64,000 nucleotides of DNA from JAAURB01 sp049647265 (GTDB lineage: Bacteria; Cyanobacteriota; Cyanobacteriia; Cyanobacteriales; Microcoleaceae): contig JBARXJ010000064.1 in the NCBI GenBank assembly GCA_049647265.1, positions 4,008-68,007 of the forward strand, in the 5' to 3' direction. A model generated the notes under the pieces. It was not told the origin of the DNA, did not search any database, and saw only the letters and a list, made by a program, of their open reading frames with translations. Positions 1 to 8,665 of the stretch are shown here, piece after piece. The first letter of the stretch is position 1. Each line of letters begins with the position of its first letter. The translations under genes were made by a program, and so were the position numbers.

Positions 1-132
1 AGATTAAGGTATATTGCTGCTAGACTTTTAGCAGTTGAATCGTTATATATTAAAGAACGGTAGGAGAATACTTAAGTAATCCTACGCGATCAATCGCTAA
101 ATGCGCGTATTGAGGAGTTTGTAGAGGATTTT

Positions 133-795
133 ATGGATACATTAGCTTACACTCATCTAGCTTCCGCATATGAGGCTCCTCGCGAGGCTCAAGACGGAAG
201 TCTAGTTTTATTCCGGGGCATGAAGTGGACAAACGCCTGCTTAATTCCCGTGTTATCCGCTGCCATCGGTTTTGCTGTACTCAGCACGGGTCAATCTGCC
301 CAAGCAGCCTTGTACTATGGTGACTACGGTCATGATGTCAAAGATGTTCAGCATAAATTAGCCTACTATGGTTATTTTCATGCTAAAGCCACTGGATATT
401 ATGGCAAAATCACTAAGCACGCGGTTAAAGCCTTCCAATATGACTATGGTCTACATCCTGATGGTGTGGTAGGTTATAAAACTGCAAAAGCTTTAGGTTT
501 AAGCTGTCAGAAGACCTGCTACAAGTCTAGCTACTACGAGAAGAAGCCTTCTTATGAGTATAAGAAAGCTAGCTACGATAAGCCTAAATATCACGGCTAT
601 TCCCATGGTTACTACGGTAAGGGAGTTGCTAAGCTACAGAAGAAATTAGCCTACCACGGTTACTTCCACGCTAAAGCAACTGGCTACTATGGTCACATCA
701 CCAAACATGCAGTCAAAGCTTTCCAATATGACCATGGCTTATATGCTGATGGAATTGCTGGCCCCAAAACCCTCCATGCTTTAGGGCTACACTAA
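133..795 (+). CDS. Exported protein with two peptidoglycan-binding (PGB_1) repeats
   Basis: Likely a cell-wall-associated protein that binds peptidoglycan non-catalytically. After about 35 N-terminal residues there is a hydrophobic stretch (about 36-52) ending in SAQA-A near residue 58, which looks like a signal peptide with an unusually long n-region; a start at Met30 would give a normal one. Two nearly identical PGB_1 repeats follow (about 62-123 and 158-219), each with the GYFHAKATGYYG and AVKAFQYD segments, joined by a Tyr/Lys-rich linker with two Cys. There is no catalytic domain. A GAGG-like ribosome site precedes the ATG. The repeats suggest recent internal duplication. Confidence 0.8.
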   Translation: MDTLAYTHLASAYEAPREAQDGSLVLFRGMKWTNACLIPVLSAAIGFAVLSTGQSAQAALYYGDYGHDVKDVQHKLAYYGYFHAKATGYYGKITKHAVKAFQYDYGLHPDGVVGYKTAKALGLSCQKTCYKSSYYEKKPSYEYKKASYDKPKYHGYSHGYYGKGVAKLQKKLAYHGYFHAKATGYYGHITKHAVKAFQYDHGLYADGIAGPKTLHALGLH

Positions 796-976
796 ATTTT
801 GTTTAATTTCTAAGCAAGCTGCCTGCGTCTTTGTATAAGATGTGGGTAGTTTTGTTATTTCAGGCGGAAAACTCAACCTTCCGTTCGGTTTTACTCACTA
901 GAGGGGTATTAAGAAGTCAAGCTATTCTAAAAAAGTAGACATCTAAAGCCGTAGCCAGTTATTACCAGCTATAAAT

Positions 977-1294
977 ATGAAGAACTTATCAAATCGCGAT
1001 GCAGAACAGTTTGAACGTTCCTCTTCTGGAGAAAATAAACTTTGGCAATACGTACAGTCTATGAATCCAGAAGTTGCAACAAAATTATCTAAGCCGGATG
1101 CTGAGGTGGCGGCTGTGATGGAACGTAACTTGATTCAAATGCTGGGTGGCTTGCCCTCCGAACACTTCGATGTCAGCATTACAACAGATCGGGATCATTT
1201 AGCCCGTTTATTAACGTCAGCCATGATGAGTGGTTACTTTCTCCACAACGTTAAACAGCGGATGGATTTTGAACAATCATTGATGAATCAATAG
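977..1294 (+). CDS. DUF760 family protein
   Basis: Small soluble protein of 105 residues that matches my memory of the DUF760 family found in cyanobacteria and plastids; its biochemical role is unknown. The conserved part covers most of the protein (KLWQYVQSMNPEVATKLSKP near residues 22-41, then RNLIQMLGGLP and the LARLLTSAMMSGYFL helix). There is no signal peptide or membrane segment. It stands alone between two non-related genes on the same strand with gaps over 100 bp, so it is probably monocistronic. Confidence 0.75.
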   Translation: MKNLSNRDAEQFERSSSGENKLWQYVQSMNPEVATKLSKPDAEVAAVMERNLIQMLGGLPSEHFDVSITTDRDHLARLLTSAMMSGYFLHNVKQRMDFEQSLMNQ

Positions 1295-1404
1295 TTTTTG
1301 ATATCCCCCTGAAAAGTTACCATTGCTTATATCTTGCCTTCCTAGTCATCACTGGGAAGGTTTCCTATATAATTAAGTTTAATTATTTTTATTTATTTAA
1401 TTTC

Positions 1405-2568
1405 GTGAACTCATCAATCCTTACAGAAAATCATGCTACTAACGGCGAATTGAATCCGGCTGTGGAACCGGGGTCAGTGCCTCAAAAGTCGGAAGCGCTG
1501 CGAAAAAGCCTCAAGCAACATAGCGGCGAACGTCACCTGGTGATTATACAAGATTTCCCCGATCCAGATGCTTTATCCTCCGCCTGGGCTTATGCTTTAA
1601 TTGCTCAGCAATTTGAGATAGATTGCGATATTGTTTATGGAGGGACTCTGAGTCATCAAGAAAATATTGCCCTCGTCAAATTAACCAATTTACCCGTGCA
1701 GCGCTGGCCGTTTGAAGCGGCTAAAAAAAAAGATTTTTCTAATTATGATGGATGTGTATTTCTTGATAGTCAAGGCACAACCAGTCAGCTAACGTCTTTA
1801 GTTCTAGATGCTAAAGTTCCTGTGATTGTTTTAATCGATCATCATAGTTTACAACAGCAAGATTTTAAGCCAGAATTTGTTGATATTCGTCCTCAAATTA
1901 AAGCAACAGCAACAATTTTAGTCCAGTATATTCAAGCCGGTTTAGTTGAATTTGATGGCAATAATATAACCCATGTTAACTGCGCCACAGCGTTGATGCA
2001 CGGGTTAAGAGCGGATACAAATCACCTGCGTCAAGCCGGACGAGAAGAGTTTTTAGCGGCGGCTTATTTAAGTCAATTTTATGACAGCGCCTTGCTAGAT
2101 GCTGTTTTGCGTGCCTCTCGCTCTAAACGAGTCATGGATGTGATCGAACGGGCTTTATCGAATCGTAAAATACAGGATAATGTTTCAATTTCAGGAGTCG
2201 GCTATTTACGGGCTAATGATCGAGATGCCATTCCTCAAGCGGCTGACTTTTTACTGACAGAAGAAAACGTTCATACTGCCGTGGTTTATGGGATTGTTTA
2301 CGATGATTTTAATGAAGTTGAAATTGTTACAGGATCTTTGAGAACGAATAAGATTACCTTAGACCCCGATGAATTTATTAAAGATGCATTTGGTACGGAT
2401 GCAACGGGTAAGTTTTTCGGTGGAGGACGCAGTCAAGCCGGAGGGTTTGAAATTCCCTTAGGGTTCCTATCAGGATTTAGTGAAAATAAGGAATATTCTG
2501 AGATGAAATGGCGGGTTTTTGATACTCAGGTTAAACAAAAATTAGTGAGATTAGTCAATCCAGATTGA
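1405..2568 (+). CDS. DHH family phosphoesterase (NrnA-like)
   Basis: Probable metal-dependent phosphoesterase of the DHH/DHHA1 superfamily, related to bacterial NrnA (oligoribonuclease / pAp phosphatase). The DPD motif is at about residues 53-55, the LDSQG motif near 120-124, the signature DHH triad at 145-147 and the DHHA1 glycine-rich motif GGGRSQAGGF near 339-348, in the family order and at normal length. The start is a GTG in an AT-rich leader; the first ~35 residues are low-conservation. No partner gene is adjacent. Family assignment is firm; the exact substrate (nanoRNA, pAp or cyclic dinucleotide products) is not decided by sequence. Confidence 0.85.
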   Translation: MNSSILTENHATNGELNPAVEPGSVPQKSEALRKSLKQHSGERHLVIIQDFPDPDALSSAWAYALIAQQFEIDCDIVYGGTLSHQENIALVKLTNLPVQRWPFEAAKKKDFSNYDGCVFLDSQGTTSQLTSLVLDAKVPVIVLIDHHSLQQQDFKPEFVDIRPQIKATATILVQYIQAGLVEFDGNNITHVNCATALMHGLRADTNHLRQAGREEFLAAAYLSQFYDSALLDAVLRASRSKRVMDVIERALSNRKIQDNVSISGVGYLRANDRDAIPQAADFLLTEENVHTAVVYGIVYDDFNEVEIVTGSLRTNKITLDPDEFIKDAFGTDATGKFFGGGRSQAGGFEIPLGFLSGFSENKEYSEMKWRVFDTQVKQKLVRLVNPD

Positions 2569-2896
2569 GGTAGAGGGTTAGTGGTTCGTTATTGGTGATT
2601 TCCCGATTGTTGACTTACCTTCTGTTGCTGCTATTGCCTATTCCCCGCTCCCTACTCCCTCAAATAACTGAGGACAAATAACCAACCATAAGTCAAGCCT
2701 TGCACAGAAACTAGAGTCACATTACACTAAATGGGGATGGGGGGGATAGGTTAAGTGAAAGTAATCAGATGATTGATTGCCAGATCAAGGATATCACAGA
2801 TGCAATTGGTCACTGAAATGGTATATGATTTAGCCTGAAATACCTATTCTGACCGTATCCTCATCAAAACCTTTAAAACTAAGTGCGATTATTACC
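2569..2896. other. Intergenic region upstream of sodN
   Basis: A 328-bp stretch without a gene. The first part has short TTATTGG/TTGTTG-like tracts and a run of G (GGGGATGGGGGGG). The second half must hold the sodN promoter; I see no clear regulator palindrome. Confidence 0.4.
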
Positions 2897-3370
2897 ATGT
2901 TGAAAAAAATAGTAACAACCCTGCAAAATTGGTTTCCAGCACCCGTTGTAGAAGCTCATTGTGATGGCCCTTGTGGAGTTTATGACCCGGCTTCTGCTAG
3001 AATAACCGCTGAAGCGGTTGTATCCATGACCAAAAAAATCTTGGATTTAGAAGCACCTGCAACGGGTGATAAAGCGGCTATGGCTGCTTACCACAATACT
3101 TTATCGCGCTACATTGCGATCAAAGAAGAACAAGCTCAAAAAACCAAAGAAGATTTACTGATTCTGTGGACAGATTATTTCAAACCCGTTCACTTAGAAA
3201 AGTATCCTGATTTACACGATACCTTCTGGAAAGCAGCTAAGCTTTGTTCTGCTTGTAAAGTTGAAGTGAGCAAACAACACGCTGATGAACTGATGGAAGC
3301 GGTAGAAAAAATCCACAATATGTTCTGGGGTAGTAAGGACAAGGATGTTACTTTCTACAAAGCTAGCTAA
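2897..3370 (+). CDS. sodN: Nickel superoxide dismutase
   Basis: Converts superoxide to oxygen and hydrogen peroxide with a nickel centre. The diagnostic nickel hook HCDGPCGVYDP is at residues 21-31; His21, Cys22 and Cys26 are the expected Ni ligands once the 20-residue propeptide is removed. The rest is the usual four-helix bundle, and the length of 157 residues is normal for a precursor. The next gene, 82 bp downstream, encodes the matching S26-type maturation protease, the standard sodN-sodX pair. Choice of Ni-SOD reduces iron demand in cyanobacteria (general knowledge). Confidence 0.97.
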   Translation: MLKKIVTTLQNWFPAPVVEAHCDGPCGVYDPASARITAEAVVSMTKKILDLEAPATGDKAAMAAYHNTLSRYIAIKEEQAQKTKEDLLILWTDYFKPVHLEKYPDLHDTFWKAAKLCSACKVEVSKQHADELMEAVEKIHNMFWGSKDKDVTFYKAS

Positions 3371-3452
3371 AGAACTCTGATTCTGGTTTTTGAATTCATG
3401 TGAGATAGGCGCGGTTATGCCGTGCCTATTATTATGCCCTTTCTCTTGTCGA

Positions 3453-3875
3453 ATGATGGAATTGCTGGATGAAGCGACTTTAAAAAATAGTAGTTGGTGG
3501 GATATATTACTGTGGCTGAGTCGGCAGCGGCGGCGGTTTCGCGTTACAGGACTGTCGATGTTGCCTCTATTGCAGCCAGGGGACGAAATTTTAGTGAATT
3601 TTAAGGCGTATCGAAATCAGTTTCCTCAACCGGGAGAGATTGTTGTCGCTCGACATCCTTATAAACCCAAGACTCTAATTGTTAAACGGGTTACAGAAGT
3701 GCGAGTTGATGGTGCTTGTTTTCTACAAGGAGACAACTTAGCTGAAAGTACTGATAGTCGTGCGTTTGGCTGGATGTATCCGCAACAAATTTTAGGTCAA
3801 GTCACCAGTCGATTTTTATTGTTCACCCCAGCCGAAATTGTTAAACTGACAGTTACAGAGAAAAAAAGTTCATAA
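3453..3875 (+). CDS. sodX: Ni-SOD maturation protease, S26 signal-peptidase family
   Basis: Membrane-type S26 serine protease that cleaves the SodN propeptide so that His1 can bind nickel. The catalytic Ser is in VTGLSMLP (about residue 35) and the catalytic Lys in IVKRV (about residue 78), followed by the S26 box GDNLAESTDSR. I chose the ATG at 3453 because the frame's earlier starts (TTG at 3390, ATG at 3417) add only a Cys-rich tail unlike the family. No strong ribosome site is visible, so translation may be coupled to sodN. The N-terminal hydrophobic segment WWDILLWL is short. Confidence 0.88.
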   Translation: MMELLDEATLKNSSWWDILLWLSRQRRRFRVTGLSMLPLLQPGDEILVNFKAYRNQFPQPGEIVVARHPYKPKTLIVKRVTEVRVDGACFLQGDNLAESTDSRAFGWMYPQQILGQVTSRFLLFTPAEIVKLTVTEKKSS

Positions 3876-4210
3876 GTTAGGGTGAGTGGTTGGCTGCTTT
3901 TTTCACGACTTGCTGCAAATTTTGGTAATAATAGCCAACTTGAGGTGAGCGAGTCAGATTGAGACTTCAAGAAAATTATAAAATGTAAAGACTAGCTGAG
4001 TTATTTTTTTAATCAATTTTGTCAATACTGTTATTAGATGAAGTTTAAATTTTTCCAAATTTTGATGGATAATCATGAATAAATACTTAATCTGTGTTTT
4101 TACGAAGATTCCATTAGACAATATTAATAGACTCAATTTTCTAGGACAATCAGCTAGGCTAAAAAGTAGATGAGATCTTCTCAACTTAAAGAAGAGGAGG
4201 ATAGAACTGA
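3876..4210. other. AT-rich intergenic region
   Basis: 335 bp, very AT-rich, with no credible coding sequence; short antisense reading frames here have low-complexity Lys/Leu/Ile translations. The promoter of the downstream receiver-kinase gene should be here; a strong AGGAGG ribosome site lies at about 4195-4200. Confidence 0.4.
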
Positions 4211-5371
4211 ATGTCAAATCTCAAGATTTTGATAGTTGAAGATGAAGCAATTATTGCAGAACATATTGCGATTCTGTTAAGAAATATGGGGTATTGTGTT
4301 GTTGGGATTGTGGCTTCCGGTGAAGATGCGATCGCGACTGTTGTACAAACGAATCCCGATCTGGTGTTGATGGATATTATGCTCCAAGGAGAAATGGATG
4401 GCGTAGAAGCCGCTGACAAAATCAGTCAGTTTTGTGAAATACCGATTGTCTATTTAACCGCTAATGCAGATGATCGCACGTTAAAACGAGCTAGCAATAC
4501 TTTACCCTTTGGATATATAATTAAACCGTTTAAAGCCAAAGAACTACAAGTGACGATTGAGATTGCGATTTCTCGGCATCAGGCAGAGGTTGAAATGAAA
4601 AAAGCAATCGAGAAAGCAGAACAACAACGCATTATAGCGCAACAGGAACATTTATTACAAAATGAATATTTTTCCATGGCTTCTCATGATCTGAGAACAC
4701 CCATTTCTATTATTAAAATTTCAGCTCATTTACTACAAGATTATAGTCAGATGATGAGCGAAGATAAACGGCATCGACATTTACAACGAATTAAAAAAGC
4801 AACCGATAGCTTAAATCAACTCCTCGAAGATATTTTAACTTTAGCTCATTCTGAATCTGATCAAACCCGCTTTAGCCCGGCCCCATTAGATGTGGTTAGC
4901 TTTTGCCAGGATTTAGTTGAGTCAATTCAAATGAGTATGGGCGATCGCTATACCATTCAATTTCAACATCAAGGGGATTGTTCTGACGCTTGTCTGGATG
5001 AAAAGTTACTCTGGCATTTGTTGAATAATCTGTTGTCAAATGCGATTAAATATTCTCCGAATGGGGGATTAATTGAACTCAGACTTTCAGCAAAAGAAGA
5101 TACAATTTGTTTTCAAATCCAAGATCGCGGCATTGGTATTTCTCCAGAAGATCAACGAAAATTATTTAAACCTTTCTTCAGGGCGGCAAATGTGGGTACA
5201 ATTCCAGGAACCGGATTAGGATTAGCCATTGTTCAACGCTCTGTTGAACTGCATCAGGGTCAGCTAGGGGTTGAAAGTCTACCCAACCAAGGGACAACAT
5301 TCACCGTTACTTTACCCATGAACAAAAATACTGATACAGATCGCTCAGACAACAAACGTTGTATGCTGTAA
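4211..5371 (+). CDS. Receiver-histidine kinase hybrid
   Basis: Two-component signalling protein with an N-terminal receiver domain (acidic pair E10-D11, phospho-acceptor D55 in LVLMD, Lys105 in KPF), a short coiled linker (about 125-150), HisKA with the phospho-His159 in ASHDLRTP, and a HATPase_c domain (N box NLLSNAIKYSPNGG, G1 DRGIGI, G2 GTGLGLAI). There are no transmembrane or sensory domains, so it is cytoplasmic and presumably acts downstream of another kinase. Strong ribosome site. No cognate partner is adjacent; the next genes are DUF928 and a CHASE2 cyclase, and a link to them is only positional. Confidence 0.93.
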   Translation: MSNLKILIVEDEAIIAEHIAILLRNMGYCVVGIVASGEDAIATVVQTNPDLVLMDIMLQGEMDGVEAADKISQFCEIPIVYLTANADDRTLKRASNTLPFGYIIKPFKAKELQVTIEIAISRHQAEVEMKKAIEKAEQQRIIAQQEHLLQNEYFSMASHDLRTPISIIKISAHLLQDYSQMMSEDKRHRHLQRIKKATDSLNQLLEDILTLAHSESDQTRFSPAPLDVVSFCQDLVESIQMSMGDRYTIQFQHQGDCSDACLDEKLLWHLLNNLLSNAIKYSPNGGLIELRLSAKEDTICFQIQDRGIGISPEDQRKLFKPFFRAANVGTIPGTGLGLAIVQRSVELHQGQLGVESLPNQGTTFTVTLPMNKNTDTDRSDNKRCML

Positions 5372-5507
5372 TTAGGCGCGGGCATCTTTGAACCCATTGA
5401 CAAACATATTCGCTCAGAAGAATGAATCCAGTAAGTTGATATGATTCGGAATTTGGAGTCTTTCACTTGAAATTAACCTTAATAGGTTTGCAGGAGGTAC
5501 GGCAAAG

Positions 5508-6266
5508 ATGTTAACGAAATTATTACAATCAATCAGTGCAACGGCAGCAATCTTACTAACGACAGCGATTAGTTCTGCCAGTCCCTTATTATCAGAATCT
5601 GGTTTACAAATTAGCTTAGAGTTTCCCCCCGCCCCAGAGCGTCAAGGGGCTCAAAGTAGCGCTGGGGGTGGGACACGTAGCGGGGAAGGCAGTATTGTAG
5701 GGGCTGAGAGTCGTAGTGCCGCAGCAATTTGTAGTCAAGGAGACACCCCTTTAACGGCTTTAATTCCCGAAGAAACGGAAGCCCAAAAAACTATTTCACC
5801 TCGTCCTCAACTGTTTCTGTATGTTCCTCAAACAAGCGCTGAAATGATTGAGTTTCAATTGTTTGATCAAGAGGGTAATGATGTTTATATTGATACTGTG
5901 AAGCTGTCTAAAACACCAGGAATTCTGCAAATTTCCCTACCTGAAGATGTGGCTTTAGAAGTGGGTCAAACCTATAATTGGAATGTGTTTGTCAGTTGTG
6001 ATTCAGAAGATCCAACGGCTGTAGAATCGATTCAAGGAGAGATTGAACGGGTTGCTGTGAGTGAAGATCTTAAAACTCAAATTGAAGCCACCTCAGAACC
6101 CCTCAAACAAGCTGAACTCTACGCCCAACAACGAATATGGCAAGATACTTTGATGTTAATGGTATCGTTAAAAGAGTCTAACCCGGCAGCATGGGAACAA
6201 CTCTTAACATCTGTTGGTTTAGAAGCGATCGCAACGGTTCCGATTGTTCCTATGACAGAAAATTAA
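5508..6266 (+). CDS. DUF928 domain protein, exported
   Basis: Secreted protein of unknown function. A signal peptide (about 1-24, ending in ISSASP) precedes a low-complexity Gly/Ser/Arg-rich stretch (about 45-70) and the DUF928 core with ICSQGDTPLTALIPE, PQLFLYVPQT and YNWNVFVSCD. A ribosome site GGAGG precedes the ATG. DUF928 genes are commonly found beside CHASE2-domain proteins in cyanobacteria (my recollection), and that is the arrangement here, so the two may work in one extracellular sensing system; that is inference. Length of 252 residues is typical. Confidence 0.85.
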   Translation: MLTKLLQSISATAAILLTTAISSASPLLSESGLQISLEFPPAPERQGAQSSAGGGTRSGEGSIVGAESRSAAAICSQGDTPLTALIPEETEAQKTISPRPQLFLYVPQTSAEMIEFQLFDQEGNDVYIDTVKLSKTPGILQISLPEDVALEVGQTYNWNVFVSCDSEDPTAVESIQGEIERVAVSEDLKTQIEATSEPLKQAELYAQQRIWQDTLMLMVSLKESNPAAWEQLLTSVGLEAIATVPIVPMTEN

Positions 6267-6412
6267 AAGAGTAGAATGTATAAAATAGGCAAAGTTAGTT
6301 ATTTATTATTCGTAATTCTTCTAACTTATATGTCTAGCAAATAGACTTAAATACTCTACCCTTTTGCTTCTCTGGCTTTCTGCTCTCTACCCTCTGCCTT
6401 TTTTTTACTCTT

Positions 6413-8665
6413 TTGAAAAAACTCTTCTGGAATTGGCGCGGTGTTTGGATAACAACCCCTGTGGTGACAGTGGGGGTAATTTTGCTGCGTTGGGGAGGGT
6501 TATTAGAGCCGTTAGAATGGTCTGTATTCGATCAATATCTCCGTTTGCGCCCGGTTGAATCTCAAGATCAACGCATTGCTATTGTGGGTGTTGATGAGGC
6601 GGATATGGAATATATTGGTCAGGGATATGTTCCCGATCAAATTTACGCCCGACTGATTGAAGAATTAGTTCAAATGCAGCCTCGGGCGATTGGTTTAGAT
6701 ATCTATCGAGATTTACCTTTTCAACCGGGTCATGAACAATTATTAGAAGTATTTGAATCGACTGATAATCTTGTTGGGATTGAAAAAGTTATTGGTAATA
6801 ATAGCCGAGAAACGGTTAAGCCGCCCCCCGTTTTAAAAGAAAAAGGGCAAGTGGCAGCGAATGATTTTATGGTGGATGAAGATAATACAATTCGACGGGC
6901 TTTTTTAGCGATTACTACTCCCGTTGGAGAAACTATTTATGGGTTAGGAATCTATCTGGCAATGTTGTATTTGGCAGCAGAAGGAATAGGGCCGGAAATT
7001 GTGCCTGATACTGAAAATTGGTGGCAGTTTGGTGAGGTGGTTTTTGTCCCGTTTGAAAGTAATGATGGCGGTTATATTCGAGCCGATGCCGGGGATTATC
7101 AAGTTATATTGAATTATCGCAATCAACCCCAACGATTTGAAACCGTTTCTATCCGGGATATTTTAGAACAGAATGTTCCTGCGGATTGGGGAAAAGATAG
7201 AATTATTTTGATTGGTTCTGTGGGAGAAAGTTTTCAAGATTTATTTTATACTCCCTATACTTTATCTGCGGGTCAACGTTTAAGTGGGGTTGAAATTCAC
7301 GCTCATATTACCAGTCAAATTATTAGTGCGGCATTAGATAATCGGGGTTTAATTAAAACGATTTCTGAACCGTTAGAATGGCTATTTATTTTATTTTGGT
7401 CGGGGATAGCCGCAACGTTAACTTGGACACTCAGATCTACCGGGAAAGTTAAACAATTTATAGTTAAGCAAATTAGCTTTTTTATGATTACCTTAGCTTT
7501 ATTATTGGGTAGTACTTATATTGCATTAATTAATAGCTGGTGGTTACCTGTGATTCCGTCAATTTTAGGAATAATGGGTTCAACAGTTAGTATTACCGCT
7601 TATATTGCTCGTAGCGCTGGAGATATTCGCAAAACATTTGGTCGCTATTTAACCGATGAAATTGTTGCTAATTTATTAGAAAACCCAGAAGGATTAAAGC
7701 TGGGCGGAGAAAGACGCAGAATTACAATTTTAACCTCTGATTTAAGAGGATTTACGGCTTTGTCTGAACGCTTACAGCCCGAAGAAGTGGTGAGAATTTT
7801 AAACTTTTATCTGTCAAAAATGGCAGATGTAATTACTGCTTATAATGGCACAATTGATGAGTTTATGGGAGATGGAATTTTAGTGTTATTTGGCGCACCG
7901 AATTTGCGTTTAGATGATGCTAAACGAGCGGTGGCTTGTGCCGTGGCAATGCAGTTAAAAATGGTAGAAGTAAATCAACAATTAGAAGCGTGGGGATTAT
8001 CTTCTTTAGAAATGGGAATTGGGATTAATACAGGCGAAGTTGTTGTCGGGAATTTAGGCTCAGAAAAAAGAACAAAATATGGGGTTGTGGGGAGTCAAGT
8101 GAATTTAACTTATCGAATTGAATCTTATACAACGGGCGGACAAATTATTATTTCTGAACCAACATTAACTGAAGCAGGAGTTGAGATTATAGAAGTGGAA
8201 ACTCAAAAATTAGTTCAGCCGAAAGGGGTGAAACGACCGATTAAAATTTATCAAGTTACAGGCATTGCAGGAGACTATAATCTTTATCTTTCCAAAGAAG
8301 AAGAAACCTATTTTTCCCTCGATCAACCGCTACCCATCCAATATACAATTTTAGAAGGGAAACACCTGAGCAAGAGTTTGTATTCCGGACAAATTCAGGA
8401 AATGTCAAGACAGGGCGCATTAATAATTGTTGAAGATTCCGATCAAACCCTGCCTGAGGCGCTGACAAATATTAAAATTAATCTAATGAGTGAAACCCCA
8501 GAATTAACCGAAGATATTTATGCCAAAGTCCTCGATCAACCTGCGATGGAAAACCAATTCTATATTCGTTTTACTGCTAAACCTCCCGCAGTCCAAACCC
8601 AACTCAACGAAATTTATCAATTGAACAGTACTAAAGAAATTATTAATAATGATGCTAGAACATGA
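6413..8665 (+). CDS. CHASE2 sensor adenylate/guanylate cyclase with a PilZ-like C-terminus
   Basis: Membrane-bound class III nucleotide cyclase. Order: N-terminal membrane segment (about 12-28), extracytoplasmic CHASE2 domain (about 40-320), three membrane helices (about 325-400), cyclase domain with metal-binding Asp residues in TSDLRGF (about 442) and MGDGILVLFG (about 486), the NLTYRIES transition-state segment near 565-570, then a C-terminal segment around residues 640-745 with SGQIQEMSRQGALI resembling PilZ. The frame opens with a TTG in AAAAAACTC context; no other start fits better. Its end overlaps the following sdhA-like start by 17 bp. Nucleotide specificity (cAMP or cGMP) is not resolved. 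Confidence 0.9.
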   Translation: MKKLFWNWRGVWITTPVVTVGVILLRWGGLLEPLEWSVFDQYLRLRPVESQDQRIAIVGVDEADMEYIGQGYVPDQIYARLIEELVQMQPRAIGLDIYRDLPFQPGHEQLLEVFESTDNLVGIEKVIGNNSRETVKPPPVLKEKGQVAANDFMVDEDNTIRRAFLAITTPVGETIYGLGIYLAMLYLAAEGIGPEIVPDTENWWQFGEVVFVPFESNDGGYIRADAGDYQVILNYRNQPQRFETVSIRDILEQNVPADWGKDRIILIGSVGESFQDLFYTPYTLSAGQRLSGVEIHAHITSQIISAALDNRGLIKTISEPLEWLFILFWSGIAATLTWTLRSTGKVKQFIVKQISFFMITLALLLGSTYIALINSWWLPVIPSILGIMGSTVSITAYIARSAGDIRKTFGRYLTDEIVANLLENPEGLKLGGERRRITILTSDLRGFTALSERLQPEEVVRILNFYLSKMADVITAYNGTIDEFMGDGILVLFGAPNLRLDDAKRAVACAVAMQLKMVEVNQQLEAWGLSSLEMGIGINTGEVVVGNLGSEKRTKYGVVGSQVNLTYRIESYTTGGQIIISEPTLTEAGVEIIEVETQKLVQPKGVKRPIKIYQVTGIAGDYNLYLSKEEETYFSLDQPLPIQYTILEGKHLSKSLYSGQIQEMSRQGALIIVEDSDQTLPEALTNIKINLMSETPELTEDIYAKVLDQPAMENQFYIRFTAKPPAVQTQLNEIYQLNSTKEIINNDART

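Noticed and set aside
4328..4335. GCGATCGC octamers as regulatory sites
   Set aside because: They occur many times, inside genes and outside (for example near 6222, 9915, 28563, 33328, 36303). This is the genome-wide HIP1 signature of cyanobacteria, so single sites carry no specific meaning.
3954..4419. Minus-strand open frames upstream of the receiver-kinase gene
   Set aside because: Low-complexity translations without domains; one overlaps the strongly supported kinase gene on the other strand.
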